Part shown: positions 45,000 through 52,936 of the stretch, one piece after another | Layout: each line of letters starts with the position of its first letter | Position numbering within the stretch: the first letter of the stretch is position 1 | Source of the DNA: Flavobacterium sp. | Lineage (GTDB): Bacteria > Bacteroidota > Bacteroidia > Flavobacteriales > Flavobacteriaceae | Direction: 5' to 3' | Length of the DNA: 64,000 bases | NCBI GenBank assembly: GCA_016721735.1 | Contig: JADKHM010000008.1 | Coordinates: 34,355-98,354 of the forward strand | Translations under genes and position numbers: made by a program | The notes under the pieces: generated by a model | What the model saw: the letters and a program-made list of their open reading frames with translations, nothing else | Told to the model about the DNA's origin: nothing | Databases searched by the model: none

Positions 45000-46256
45000 T
45001 TAATTTCCGTTGGTAACTAGGTAATTTGCTTTGGCTAAATCCAACTGAATTTCATGTACTTTCTGATTGGTTTTGGCTTCATATAAATGGGTTAATTCTA
45101 CTAAGTAATCAGAGGAAGTAATGACTCCATTTTTTAATTGCGCTGCAGAAGTGGTTGTCACATAATCTCGTAACGCAATGATTTCACTATCAGTCTTTAG
45201 AATTTCTTCCGTCTTCTCAATTTCGTTTTGTATTTCCTGCAATTGCATCGTGTTGTTGATTAAAAAGGTTTCCTTTTCAGTAGTAATAATTTCATTGGAT
45301 ATCGAAAGTGCTTGTTTTTCGTTTTTCGTTTTGTTCCAATCGAATACGTTCCAGTTGGCTTTTACTCCAAATAAATAAAAAGTTTGAAAGGAATTGTTGA
45401 GCATATTAAGACCGGGATTTCCGTAACCAGCTTGACCAAAAGCATTAATTTTAGGGTAATTATTTTTTGAAAGTACGTTTTTGGACACTTCTAATTGGTT
45501 GCTTTGAAAATTAAATAATTCAAGTTCAGGGCGGTTATTTTTCCTTGAGAAATCAGCTATAAGCGTAGGTTTTACTAGCATTGTATTCTCATCTAAAGTT
45601 GTTGCTATTAAAGTGGAAAGGTTTTCTAGAAGTCGTATTCTGTCGAAATGTATTTCGGTAAGTTGTTGTTTGATGTTTAGATTTTCGGCTTCGAGTACCT
45701 TTTCCGATGCGGGCAACAGAGCACCAAATTTTACGCCTGTTTTTACTTCCTTAATTTTAGAATCGATTTGTTCTTCTTTTGACTTTAAAAGGGATTGGCG
45801 TTCCTGCAACAAAACTATAGTGAAATACAACTGATTGATTTTGGTTTTTAGTTGATATAGATTTACGGCGACCTGTTGTTGTTGGGTTTTTGTTTGTGCT
45901 TCTTTTAGTTTGGTATTAGCATCAATTGCACCTCCATTATAGAGCAATTGATTGACATCTAAAGTAGCGCGGTATTGGTCTTTGTTTAAAGGATTGATGG
46001 TGACATTGGGCAACTGAATTGGTAATTGAGTTACTTCTGATTGATAAGTTGCTTGCGCATTCAAATCAATTTTAGGGAGTTTTCCTTTGTTCAAATTGTT
46101 GATTTCGTAGGTCGATTTCTGTTTCAATAAATCCGCTTGTTTGGCTAAGGGATATTTATTTAATGCCAAAGCATAACAAGTTTCTAAAGTCATGGATTGT
46201 TGTGCATTAGCATTTATTGCACCTACTAAAAATAGCATACTTATTATCCGTTTCAT
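45000..46256 (-). CDS. TolC-family outer membrane protein of the ABC exporter
   Basis: 418 residues with a signal peptide (MKRIISMLFLVGAINANAQ). The body is coiled-coil helices in two similar halves, with YQSEVTQLPIQLPNV near 75 and NVFDWNKTKNEKQAL near 310. It overlaps the tetR stop by four bases. It is the outer-membrane partner for the HlyD protein and the two permeases. Confidence 0.88.
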   Translation of the reverse strand: MKRIISMLFLVGAINANAQQSMTLETCYALALNKYPLAKQADLLKQKSTYEINNLNKGKLPKIDLNAQATYQSEVTQLPIQLPNVTINPLNKDQYRATLDVNQLLYNGGAIDANTKLKEAQTKTQQQQVAVNLYQLKTKINQLYFTIVLLQERQSLLKSKEEQIDSKIKEVKTGVKFGALLPASEKVLEAENLNIKQQLTEIHFDRIRLLENLSTLIATTLDENTMLVKPTLIADFSRKNNRPELELFNFQSNQLEVSKNVLSKNNYPKINAFGQAGYGNPGLNMLNNSFQTFYLFGVKANWNVFDWNKTKNEKQALSISNEIITTEKETFLINNTMQLQEIQNEIEKTEEILKTDSEIIALRDYVTTTSAAQLKNGVITSSDYLVELTHLYEAKTNQKVHEIQLDLAKANYLVTNGN

Positions 46257-46846
46257 TTCTTAATAGAATTAATGATTTGTTGGGCGATAGAGGTTTTTCG
46301 TTCTTCCATCATTTGGTTGAATTCCTCGTCAGAAACTTGTATTATTCCTTTTACAAGTATTTGCGCTGCAAAAGGGAAAACTGTCATTGAAAAAATGTCT
46401 AGTAAAAGTTGTTTTGGTTGAATGGGATTGATGATGCCATCTGCAATCTCCTTTTCGATTTGAGACAGCAATGACGAAGGGTTTGGTCTGTTTTCGTGAT
46501 TCAGGAAGGTCATTACAAATTCAGGGTTGTTGTTCATTTCTTGAATGATAAATGCAGGCAAATAGGGATGCTCCATGACAAACGAAATATAACTGTGCGT
46601 GAACTTTCTTATTTTATCAAAAACAGTATCTTGAGAATTGAAAACTTCATTGACCTGTGGCGCCAGTTGGCTGAAAGCATTCATAAAAACGGCTTCAAAG
46701 AGTAATTGTTTGTTTTTGAAACAGTAATGAAGCATGGCTTTGTTAATCCCAGCTTCGTCTGCAATTTCCTGCATTCGTGCACCAGCAAACCCCTTTTTTT
46801 GGAAGACCATTCTGGCGGCGTTAAATATTTTTTCTTCTGTAGTCAT
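46253..46846 (-). CDS. TetR-family regulator of the ABC exporter operon
   Basis: 197 residues. The N-terminal helix-turn-helix is at about 25-45 (MQEIADEAGINKAMLHYCF). The remainder is helical and would bind a ligand. It is the first gene of the exporter operon, as CecR is for ybhGFSR in E. coli. Its promoter overlaps a pair of short inverted repeats at 46861-46879, a likely operator, so the gene probably represses its own operon until a substrate is bound. Confidence 0.92.
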   Translation of the reverse strand: MTTEEKIFNAARMVFQKKGFAGARMQEIADEAGINKAMLHYCFKNKQLLFEAVFMNAFSQLAPQVNEVFNSQDTVFDKIRKFTHSYISFVMEHPYLPAFIIQEMNNNPEFVMTFLNHENRPNPSSLLSQIEKEIADGIINPIQPKQLLLDIFSMTVFPFAAQILVKGIIQVSDEEFNQMMEERKTSIAQQIINSIKK

Positions 46847-46860
46847 GGTGTTCTAACTAG

Positions 46861-46889
46861 ATGGTTTAACCATTTGGTTAACAAAGGTA
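46861..46889 (-). promoter_or_regulatory. tetR operon promoter with likely TetR operator
   Basis: The minus-strand -7 element TACCTTTG is at 46882-46889. Immediately downstream, ATGGTTTAACCAT (46861-46873) and AACCATTTGGTT (46868-46879) are overlapping inverted repeats. Their place just past the -7 element fits a repressor operator. Confidence 0.6.
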
Positions 46890-46952
46890 CCAAAAAAAAG
46901 TATTTGCATCTGAAATACTTTTTTTATTTTAGAAACTAGTTCTCTTAATATA

Positions 46953-47054
46953 CTACTTTTTTGGATTTTTTTTTTCAAATCCTAACTTATAAATTACCCA
47001 ACCGAAGCCTACTACAATATGAAGTAGTACAATGCCAAAAATAATCTTATTCAT
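46953..47054 (-). CDS. Small 33-residue membrane protein
   Basis: The frame from ATG at 47054 to TAG at 46953 encodes 33 residues. It begins MNKIIFGIVLL, has a hydrophobic stretch of about 20 residues with HIVVGFGWVIYK, and ends with a lysine-rich tail. It has the signature of a single-pass small protein, with positive charge on the tail side. It lies 67 bases past the end of the 47122 gene. The nearest -7-like element (TACCTTTT at 47080-47087) is imperfect. It is short enough to be missed by usual length cut-offs. Confidence 0.55.
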   Translation of the reverse strand: MNKIIFGIVLLHIVVGFGWVIYKLGFEKKNPKK

Positions 47055-47121
47055 TATCATTCTTATTTAATATCATAATAAAAGGTACTTGTATACAATC
47101 GTTATAAGAGTACTTTTTCAA

Positions 47122-48726
47122 CTAATTTTTTTGAATTACTTTTTTAGTGTAGAAGAATTTCTTATCAAATATAAGGGTGATAAAAACCATTTCAGCATTG
47201 GTAGTTTCTAATTTAAAGTTCATGAAGTTGTTACCTACTTTAGACTCGACAATATTTCCTTCAGACAGTATCTTGCCATCAACCGTTGAAACCATGTATT
47301 CTAATGAGGCGCTATAAGGCATATTGTAGGTGATAGAAACGACATTATTAGATATTGGATTGGGAAATAATGTAAAGGAAAAGGGGTTTTTCCCATCAAT
47401 GGTTGGTACACTCAAATTAGGATTGTAAACCAACTTAACTTCGTAGATTGTCGGGTCTGCCGCTGTCGTGCTCGTTTGATTACTGCTAAACGGATTAATG
47501 GTTGGACTTTGAATGCCTCCATATAAGTGACCAATAACAAATTCGTTTCCTGGAATCTCATTGAGCTTGATAACTTCATTGGTATAGTGAGGCAAAGTCG
47601 TATTTGGAATAAATTCGGCGCCAGCCCCTTTTAGATTCGGCATTTCTACTGGAAAATTATGTTCGGATAAAGTGCCATCCGCCAATCGCGTCACCCGACT
47701 AATTGTTTTGACAAAAGGCACATTATTATCTTGTATTAAAGTGGTACCGTTGTAGTAATATTGGCTAATTCCACCAAAGAAAATACTATGCATTCGATTT
47801 TCAGTCTGGTCGTACAAGCCAATTTTTCCGGAATGGTAATTACTCAAATATTGGTTGAATTGGGTTTGAGGAAAGTAACCATTACTTTTCACATCGACAG
47901 GATATAGGAAAGGCAAATCAGCATTGATTTGAAAAACGCCTGACGAAATGGTATAACCTTCCTCGCCATTTGGAAAAACTTGCGGCACGAGATTATAGTC
48001 TCTTCGGTGCAAATGAACTGCATCGGTAGCGGATGAATAGTTACTAAAACTCAGCTGCGCGCCAGAATTATCAATAGTGAATTTTTGAATTTTGGAAAGA
48101 TAGGTTTGGACAAAAGTGGGATTTCCCATCGGGTTGTAGCGCCCTGTAAAAACTTGTCCACCAACAAGGCAAAATTCATCTCCAATTTTGCCCAATTGAC
48201 CACCGGTATTTTGAAAAATTGGATCAGAAATTTGTTTAAAATAGCTTGTTATAGGGTTTCCTGTTATGATAGCATCAATTAGATTGGGCACATCAATAGT
48301 AGTCAATTTGTCGAACGTAATATGATCGTTAGCCGTTGCTGAAAATGCATAACCACCAATAAGAAATAACGTATTTCCGTCTTGATGGAAATTCATGTTG
48401 GTGGCTTGCAATTGTTCTTTAATTCCAGTTGGAAGTGAATTTAGAGAGGCAGACCAAAGTTGCTGTGTCGCCACATCCACAACATAAATGGTGGTGTTAT
48501 TTTGAGTACTTGGAAATGCATTGAATGGCTGTCTCGCATGAACACCATCTTTTCTTCCGCCGATGATCAACCATTTTCCGTTGTGTTGTGCAAAAGCATA
48601 GGAATGCAAACCTGGAAGATTGGTAATGGTAATAGGTGTAAGTTGCACATCGTAGGGAAATGTGTTTTGTGCATTCGCTATTATAATTGACAAAAGGAGG
48701 ATTAGAAGTAAAAGTTGCTTTTTCAT
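47122..48726 (-). CDS. Secreted T9SS protein with beta-propeller-like repeats
   Basis: 534 residues from the ATG at 48726 (MKKQLLLLILLLSIIIANAQ, a signal peptide); the longer frame adds 17 residues. Kelch-like motifs occur as KWLIIGGRKDG near 45, TLFLIGGYAF near 115, FCLVGGQVF near 172 and FFGGISQYY near 300, so a propeller is likely. The sorting domain starts at FPNPISNN near 454 and ends KKVIQKN. The gene is intact. Its start codon lies within two bases of the stop of the interrupted CxxCH gene, so the two are probably co-transcribed. Confidence 0.8.
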   Translation of the reverse strand: MKKQLLLLILLLSIIIANAQNTFPYDVQLTPITITNLPGLHSYAFAQHNGKWLIIGGRKDGVHARQPFNAFPSTQNNTTIYVVDVATQQLWSASLNSLPTGIKEQLQATNMNFHQDGNTLFLIGGYAFSATANDHITFDKLTTIDVPNLIDAIITGNPITSYFKQISDPIFQNTGGQLGKIGDEFCLVGGQVFTGRYNPMGNPTFVQTYLSKIQKFTIDNSGAQLSFSNYSSATDAVHLHRRDYNLVPQVFPNGEEGYTISSGVFQINADLPFLYPVDVKSNGYFPQTQFNQYLSNYHSGKIGLYDQTENRMHSIFFGGISQYYYNGTTLIQDNNVPFVKTISRVTRLADGTLSEHNFPVEMPNLKGAGAEFIPNTTLPHYTNEVIKLNEIPGNEFVIGHLYGGIQSPTINPFSSNQTSTTAADPTIYEVKLVYNPNLSVPTIDGKNPFSFTLFPNPISNNVVSITYNMPYSASLEYMVSTVDGKILSEGNIVESKVGNNFMNFKLETTNAEMVFITLIFDKKFFYTKKVIQKN

Positions 48727-48727
48727 T

Positions 48728-49069
48728 TTAAAGTGATTTAGAATTATCAAGACTTTCATCGTCATTTTTGGGGTCAACTTGATTCACTATCTCAGTCGCT
48801 GTTTTGGTATTTTCGATGTTTACAAAATTCAAATTGGAAAAGTATTTTCGCCCACTTATTGAATCATTTTCAACAACTAATAAATCATTATTTTGACAGT
48901 TGTGACATTGGGTACAGCGAACTGATGGTTGCTCGGCGTCGATACTATGCCATTTTAAATTATTATTTTCAATTGCATAGTAACTTTTTTAGACACTAAT
49001 ATCATTAAAGCTTGACAGAACATAAGCAAATACAGCTACGATACCCATAGCGATTATTTTGTTTTTCAT
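48728..49069 (-). pseudogene. CxxCH-containing secreted protein interrupted by an in-frame TAA
   Basis: From the ATG at 49069 the frame gives 26 residues of signal-like sequence (MKNKIIAMGIVAVFAYVLSS), then a TAA at 48989-48991. The same frame then stays open for 86 more codons to 48728, with RCTQCHNCQ (a CxxCH haem-type motif) and an acidic, serine-rich end. Without the stop it is a 113-residue protein. The first part is a good signal and a well-placed regulated promoter lies upstream, so I read this as a recently broken gene, or one with an error at that codon. Function is unknown; a small cytochrome is possible. Confidence 0.7.
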
Positions 49070-49131
49070 ATTTTCCTTTTTTTAAGTTTGATAGGATTGC
49101 AATTAATAACATGAGACAACTTATCCTGCAT

Positions 49132-49175
49132 CAAATGTATTTAGAGTATGTCATTTTAACTGTGATATATATCAC
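49132..49175 (-). promoter_or_regulatory. Crp/Fnr-type class II promoter of the interrupted CxxCH gene
   Basis: GTGAT-ATAT-ATCAC at 49162-49175 is a perfect palindrome, extended to TGTGAT/ATCACA. The minus-strand -7 element TACATTTG is at 49132-49139. The centres are 33 bp apart. The start codon at 49069 is 63 bases from the -7 element. Confidence 0.7.
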
Positions 49176-49225
49176 ATAGGTTCGATTTTATGACAATCGA
49201 AATAGCAGATTTTATTGCATAAAAA

Positions 49226-49253
49226 AAGGGTGCTTAATTACTTAAACACCCTT
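49226..49253 (-). terminator. Terminator of the 49272 gene
   Basis: AAAGGGTG at the left pairs with CACCCTTT at the right, with an extended TTAA/TTAA centre, and a T run follows on the minus strand. Confidence 0.7.
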
Positions 49254-49271
49254 TATTTATGACTTTAAAAA

Positions 49272-49469
49272 TTAAGCTTTCTTTTCTTCGGCAGCTTTTT
49301 TAGAAGCGCAACATCCACCTTTTTTCGCAGTCCCGCATGATTTTTTTTCCGCTGTAGAACAAGATTTTTCCGTCTTCGCTTTTTTCTCTTGTTTTGGTTC
49401 CTCTTGAGCTGAAAGTGTGATAGAGAATACTAAAGCCACTAAGGTAAAAACCGATATTAATTTTTTCAT
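49272..49469 (-). CDS. Small Lys/Cys-rich secreted protein
   Basis: 65 residues with a signal peptide (MKKLISVFTLVALVFSITLSAQ). The mature part is mostly Lys, Glu and Ala, with five cysteines in the patterns SCSTAEKKSCGTAKKGGCC. It could bind metal or carry reactive thiols. I do not recognise a family. A TACATTTG promoter element is at 49499-49506, without a palindrome 33 bp upstream. It is downstream of the thioredoxin gene but has its own promoter. Confidence 0.7.
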   Translation of the reverse strand: MKKLISVFTLVALVFSITLSAQEEPKQEKKAKTEKSCSTAEKKSCGTAKKGGCCASKKAAEEKKA

Positions 49470-49498
49470 TTTTATTAGTTTTTTGATTAATAATGAGT

Positions 49499-49506
49499 CA
49501 AATGTA
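49499..49506 (-). promoter_or_regulatory. -7 promoter element of the 49272 gene
   Basis: Minus-strand TACATTTG, an exact TAnnTTTG match, 29 bases before the start codon. Confidence 0.5.
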
Positions 49507-49565
49507 TATTTTTTTTTAATGTCAAAATTTAGTTTAACATTATTTTGTTTTTTCTCTAAATATCA

Positions 49566-49844
49566 CTACAGTATTTGTTCTTTTGAGAGTACCCCAGATT
49601 GCCTCCAAAGTTGTTTGCCGTTTTGAAACAAAACCATGGTTGGTACACCGCGAACTTGCCATCTTGAAGCCAATTCTTGATTCTTATCGACATCAATTTT
49701 GACAATCTTGATTTGATCTCCCAGCTGATCTTTTACTTGTTTTAGCACTGGACCCAATACTTGACATGGACCGCACCAAGTGGCAAAGAAATCAACCAAA
49801 ACTGGTTTTTCAGCTTGGATTAGTGTGTTGAATTCGGTACTCAT
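49566..49844 (-). CDS. Thioredoxin
   Basis: 92 residues, close to the minimum for the fold. The active site WCGPC is near residue 23 in FFATWCGPCQVLG and the cis-proline is in VRGVPTMVLF near 65. No signal is visible, so it is cytoplasmic. The ATG overlaps the TGA of the HMA gene (ATGA), so the two are coupled. As the last gene of the second sulfur cluster it may regenerate rhodanese or persulfide acceptors. Confidence 0.93.
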   Translation of the reverse strand: MSTEFNTLIQAEKPVLVDFFATWCGPCQVLGPVLKQVKDQLGDQIKIVKIDVDKNQELASRWQVRGVPTMVLFQNGKQLWRQSGVLSKEQIL

Positions 49845-50104
49845 TCTTTGGTCATTTTACCAATAGCACAACTCACGTAGGATTTCGCTTTTTTGACGAG
49901 TGTATTGTGACCTGCTTCGGGATATCCCATATCATTCAGTTTAGCAACAATAGCATTTCGGTCGGGATTTCCAGTAATGGTAATACATCCAGCGTCAATA
50001 TCTACGGATACATTTTCTACTTTGGGTATCTTGAGCAGATCGGCTCGGATGGAATTACAACAACCGCTGCACTTGATGTTTTCGACAATAAATTGCTGTT
50101 CCAT
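49841..50104 (-). CDS. Heavy-metal-associated (HMA) domain protein
   Basis: 87 residues. The HMA fold is recognised by VENIKCSGCCNSI near residue 8 (a CxxC pair, with an extra Cys) and the later strand VSVDIDAGCITITG. HMA domains bind Cu(I), Zn(II) and similar ions. Its place between DUF2892 and thioredoxin genes suggests a thiol or metal-sulfur role. One more Cys is near the C-terminus (YVSCAIGK). Confidence 0.88.
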   Translation of the reverse strand: MEQQFIVENIKCSGCCNSIRADLLKIPKVENVSVDIDAGCITITGNPDRNAIVAKLNDMGYPEAGHNTLVKKAKSYVSCAIGKMTKE

Positions 50105-50109
50105 GGCAG

Positions 50110-50313
50110 TTAGACTTTTTTACAAGTTGAAATTCCAAATGGCACATACAACGGACAAAAACTAACTAAACTAGTCAACACAAAAACAACGCCTAGTACT
50201 AATAACACTAAACCGAGAACGCCTGTAATAACGCCTGTGAAGTACAGAATCGCAATCGCAATTGCAATGGTAATTCTAATTTTCTTATCGGTGTAACCCA
50301 TGTTTTTTTTCAT
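50110..50313 (-). CDS. DUF2892 (YgaP-like) small membrane protein
   Basis: 67 residues with two hydrophobic segments (IRITIAIAIAILYFTGVITG and the following LGLVLLVLGVVFVLTSL) and a short Cys-containing loop (SFCPLYVPFGISTCKK). It matches the membrane half of YgaP and parallels the DUF2892 gene in the RND operon. A stand-alone rhodanese precedes it by 11 bases, so YgaP's two halves are split into neighbouring genes here. Confidence 0.85.
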   Translation of the reverse strand: MKKNMGYTDKKIRITIAIAIAILYFTGVITGVLGLVLLVLGVVFVLTSLVSFCPLYVPFGISTCKKV

Positions 50314-50324
50314 AATTTGGTAAT

Positions 50325-50642
50325 TTATCGGTTGAGTAATCTATTTACATTGTCGCAAGTGCCGCCATTAGTAACATTAGAAAAACCATTTCTTTCCAGA
50401 ATTGATTTTGCTTGGCTACTTCTCATGCCGCTTCTACAGAAGACCACGATGTTCTTTTTGTCTTTGAATTTTGACAAGTGATTTGGAATTTGATCTAATG
50501 GAATATTCACAGCGCCTTTGCAACTGCCAGATTTAAATTCTTCCTTTGACCTCACATCGACCAAAAATGCATCATCGGACAAAGCGGTTGAAAGTGCGTT
50601 TGCACCTGTTTTGGTAAACATATTTTTAAAGATTTCAAACAT
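50325..50642 (-). CDS. Single-domain rhodanese
   Basis: 105 residues. DVRSKEEFKSGSCKGAVNIPL near residue 30 is the family start and VVFCRSGMRSSQA near 67 holds the catalytic Cys with a CxxGxR loop. It transfers sulfane sulfur from thiosulfate, persulfide or glutathione persulfide. It lies 9 bases after the dioxygenase-rhodanese gene. Confidence 0.92.
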   Translation of the reverse strand: MFEIFKNMFTKTGANALSTALSDDAFLVDVRSKEEFKSGSCKGAVNIPLDQIPNHLSKFKDKKNIVVFCRSGMRSSQAKSILERNGFSNVTNGGTCDNVNRLLNR

Positions 50643-50651
50643 ATTTTCTAG

Positions 50652-52067
50652 TTATAAAAGTGTGGTTGGACAAACATAATTGGTTTTTGGTAGCTTCGTA
50701 TTTTTGATGCCAACAAAACCGTCAGAAACATCAACGAAATTATCCCAGCCTCGTTGTTTCAGCAAAGATCCAGCGATAATGCTACGGTAGCCACCAGCGC
50801 AATGCAGTACAAAATTCTTGTCTTTCGGGAATTCGGCTAGGTGATTGTTGATTTCATTGAGTGGAATGTTAATCGCATCAACGAGGTGTTCAGAATCGAA
50901 TTCTGACTTTTTTCGAACGTCAATGATGGTCAATTTTTCTTTTGCCATATGGTATTCCAATTCCAAGGCAGAAATACGGTTGATGGTGTCAATTTCTTTT
51001 CCGGTTTTCAACCATGAATTGAAACCGCCATTGAGGTAACCAATCGTATGGTCATAGCCAACTCGAGACAATCTGATCATGGTTTCTTCTTCTTTACCAG
51101 GTTCGGTCACCAACAATATTTCTTGTTTGATATCAGTAATCATTTCACCTACCCACATCGCAAAACTGCCATCCAAACCAATATTAATACTATTCGGAAT
51201 AAAACCTTTTGCAAAATCTGCAGACGGACGTGTGTCTAAAATAAGTACATGGGTCTCATTGGCAATGGTTTCAAATTCTATTGGACTTAGTGGTTTTTTT
51301 CCTCTCGACATCACGTCATCTAAACTTTCATAGCCGTTGATATTCATCAATACATTTTTGGGAAAATATCCTGGTGGATTGGTCAAACCGGTCAATAATT
51401 CTTTGACAAACTCGTCTTCCGTCAATTTTGGATTCAAAGCATAATTGGTTCTCTTTTGATTTCCTAAAGTGTCGGTGGTCTCTTTGCTCATATTTTTGCC
51501 ACAAGCACTTCCGGCGCCGTGATTTGGATAGACAATCAAATGGTCAGGCAAAGGCATAATCTTGTCGCGTAAGGAATGGTATAGCAAACGTGCGAGTTTA
51601 TCTTGCGTTAAATCAGCGATGACATGTTGTGCCAAGTCTGGTCTTCCTACATCGCCAATAAACAAAGTGTCTCCGGTGATGATGGCTTGTTCTTTGCCAT
51701 TTTCATCGATTAATAGGTAGGTTGTACTTTCCATTGTGTGACCTGGCGTGTGCAAGACTTTTATCTTGTAATTTCCAACTTCAAATACTTGGTTGTCTTC
51801 TGCAACAATCGCTTCGAAATTGGGCTTTGCTGTTGGACCGTATACGATTTGAGCATGGGCTTTGTGCGCTAAGTCTAAATGTCCCGATACAAAGTCGGCG
51901 TGAAAATGCGTTTCAAAAACGTACTTTATTTTGGCGTGGTCTTTTGCCGCACGATCAAGGTAAGGTTGCACTTCTCTCAGTGGATCAAAAATAGCAGCTT
52001 CGCCATTACTTTCGATGTAATATGCCGCATGCGCAATACAGCCGGTATAAATTTGCTCAACTTTCAT
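50652..52067 (-). CDS. Persulfide dioxygenase-rhodanese fusion (second copy)
   Basis: 471 residues, the same plan as the 27652 gene and clearly paralogous along its whole length. Metal residues HFHADFVSGH near 54-63, HTPGHT near 106 and ITGDTLF near 131 are all kept, again with Phe after HxHxD. The last rhodanese domain has HCAGGYRS; the one before has no catalytic Cys. It is the first gene of the second cluster, under the 52091-52134 promoter. Two copies under similar promoters suggest dosage or different conditions. Confidence 0.9.
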   Translation of the reverse strand: MKVEQIYTGCIAHAAYYIESNGEAAIFDPLREVQPYLDRAAKDHAKIKYVFETHFHADFVSGHLDLAHKAHAQIVYGPTAKPNFEAIVAEDNQVFEVGNYKIKVLHTPGHTMESTTYLLIDENGKEQAIITGDTLFIGDVGRPDLAQHVIADLTQDKLARLLYHSLRDKIMPLPDHLIVYPNHGAGSACGKNMSKETTDTLGNQKRTNYALNPKLTEDEFVKELLTGLTNPPGYFPKNVLMNINGYESLDDVMSRGKKPLSPIEFETIANETHVLILDTRPSADFAKGFIPNSINIGLDGSFAMWVGEMITDIKQEILLVTEPGKEEETMIRLSRVGYDHTIGYLNGGFNSWLKTGKEIDTINRISALELEYHMAKEKLTIIDVRKKSEFDSEHLVDAINIPLNEINNHLAEFPKDKNFVLHCAGGYRSIIAGSLLKQRGWDNFVDVSDGFVGIKNTKLPKTNYVCPTTLL

Positions 52068-52090
52068 GGTATAATTTTTAAATGATTCCG

Positions 52091-52134
52091 CAAAGTTAAG
52101 CTGAGAATTGCCGCAGAACTATGACTTTTGTCAC
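52091..52134 (-). promoter_or_regulatory. Crp/Fnr-type class II promoter of the second sulfur cluster
   Basis: ATGAC-TTTT-GTCAC at 52121-52134 is a near-palindrome (four of five arm bases symmetric). The minus-strand -7 element TAACTTTG is at 52091-52098. The centres are 33 bp apart. The arm type TGAC/GTCA is close to that of the 35396 promoter, which serves the paralogous dioxygenase. Confidence 0.7.
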
Positions 52135-52143
52135 ACAAGGCAA

Positions 52144-52932
52144 TTATTTCAAAAAGAGTTCTTTAGTGATGATGTAGAGTCCCATCACAAGTACAAACCA
52201 ACCAAAAGCAGGTTTCAATTTGGCGCCGTCAATTTTTTTAGACAATTGTGTACCGATTAACATACCAATGATAGCAATTGCAGTCACTGTAAAAAGAAGT
52301 TGGTAGTTGATGGTAATGCCATTAATCAAATCGCCAGTAAAACCAATTAGGGAATTGATGAAGATGATAAATAGCGAGGTGCCGACTGCCTGTTTCATTG
52401 GTAAATTCGCGAAAAAGAGTAGGGCTGGAATGATTAAAAAACCACCGCCAGCGCCTAGAAATCCAGTAACAAATCCGACTAAGAAACCAATAAATGCCAA
52501 ACGTGGAATGTTGAGTGTCGCTTCCATTTGATCTCCTTTTGATTTTCGAATCATCGACAGTGAGGCAGCTACCATCAAGATTCCAAATACAAACATGATT
52601 AATAAGTTCTTGGTGATTTCTAGTTCGCCGATTGAAAAGAGCGATTCCGGAATATTCGGCAAAACCAATTTGCGAACAAAAAGGAGTGACAAAACTGAGG
52701 GAATGGCAAAATACAACGCCGATTTGAGTTGCAGATTTCCCAATTGATAATGGCGGTACGACCCAAACATAGCAGTTATACCAACAATAAATAAGGAATA
52801 ACTCGTTGCGTTTTCAGGGTCGATTTGAAATAGATAAACGAGAATCGGTACGGTAAGAATACTGCCGCCACCGCCTATGAGTCCGAGGGTAATTCCAATT
52901 AAAATCGACGCTAAATAACCAAAGTATTCCAT
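52144..52932 (-). CDS. TauE/SafE-family sulfite/sulfonate exporter
   Basis: 262 residues with about eight membrane segments, and glycine-rich repeats GGGGSILTVPILVYL near 20 and GAGGGFLIIPALLFF near 160, which mark the family. Members export sulfite, sulfoacetate or related anions, the toxic end products of persulfide oxidation. It lies 4 bases after the Crp/Fnr gene, and between that and the dioxygenase operon, so the context favours sulfite export. Confidence 0.9.
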   Translation of the reverse strand: MEYFGYLASILIGITLGLIGGGGSILTVPILVYLFQIDPENATSYSLFIVGITAMFGSYRHYQLGNLQLKSALYFAIPSVLSLLFVRKLVLPNIPESLFSIGELEITKNLLIMFVFGILMVAASLSMIRKSKGDQMEATLNIPRLAFIGFLVGFVTGFLGAGGGFLIIPALLFFANLPMKQAVGTSLFIIFINSLIGFTGDLINGITINYQLLFTVTAIAIIGMLIGTQLSKKIDGAKLKPAFGWFVLVMGLYIITKELFLK

Positions 52933-52936
52933 GATT

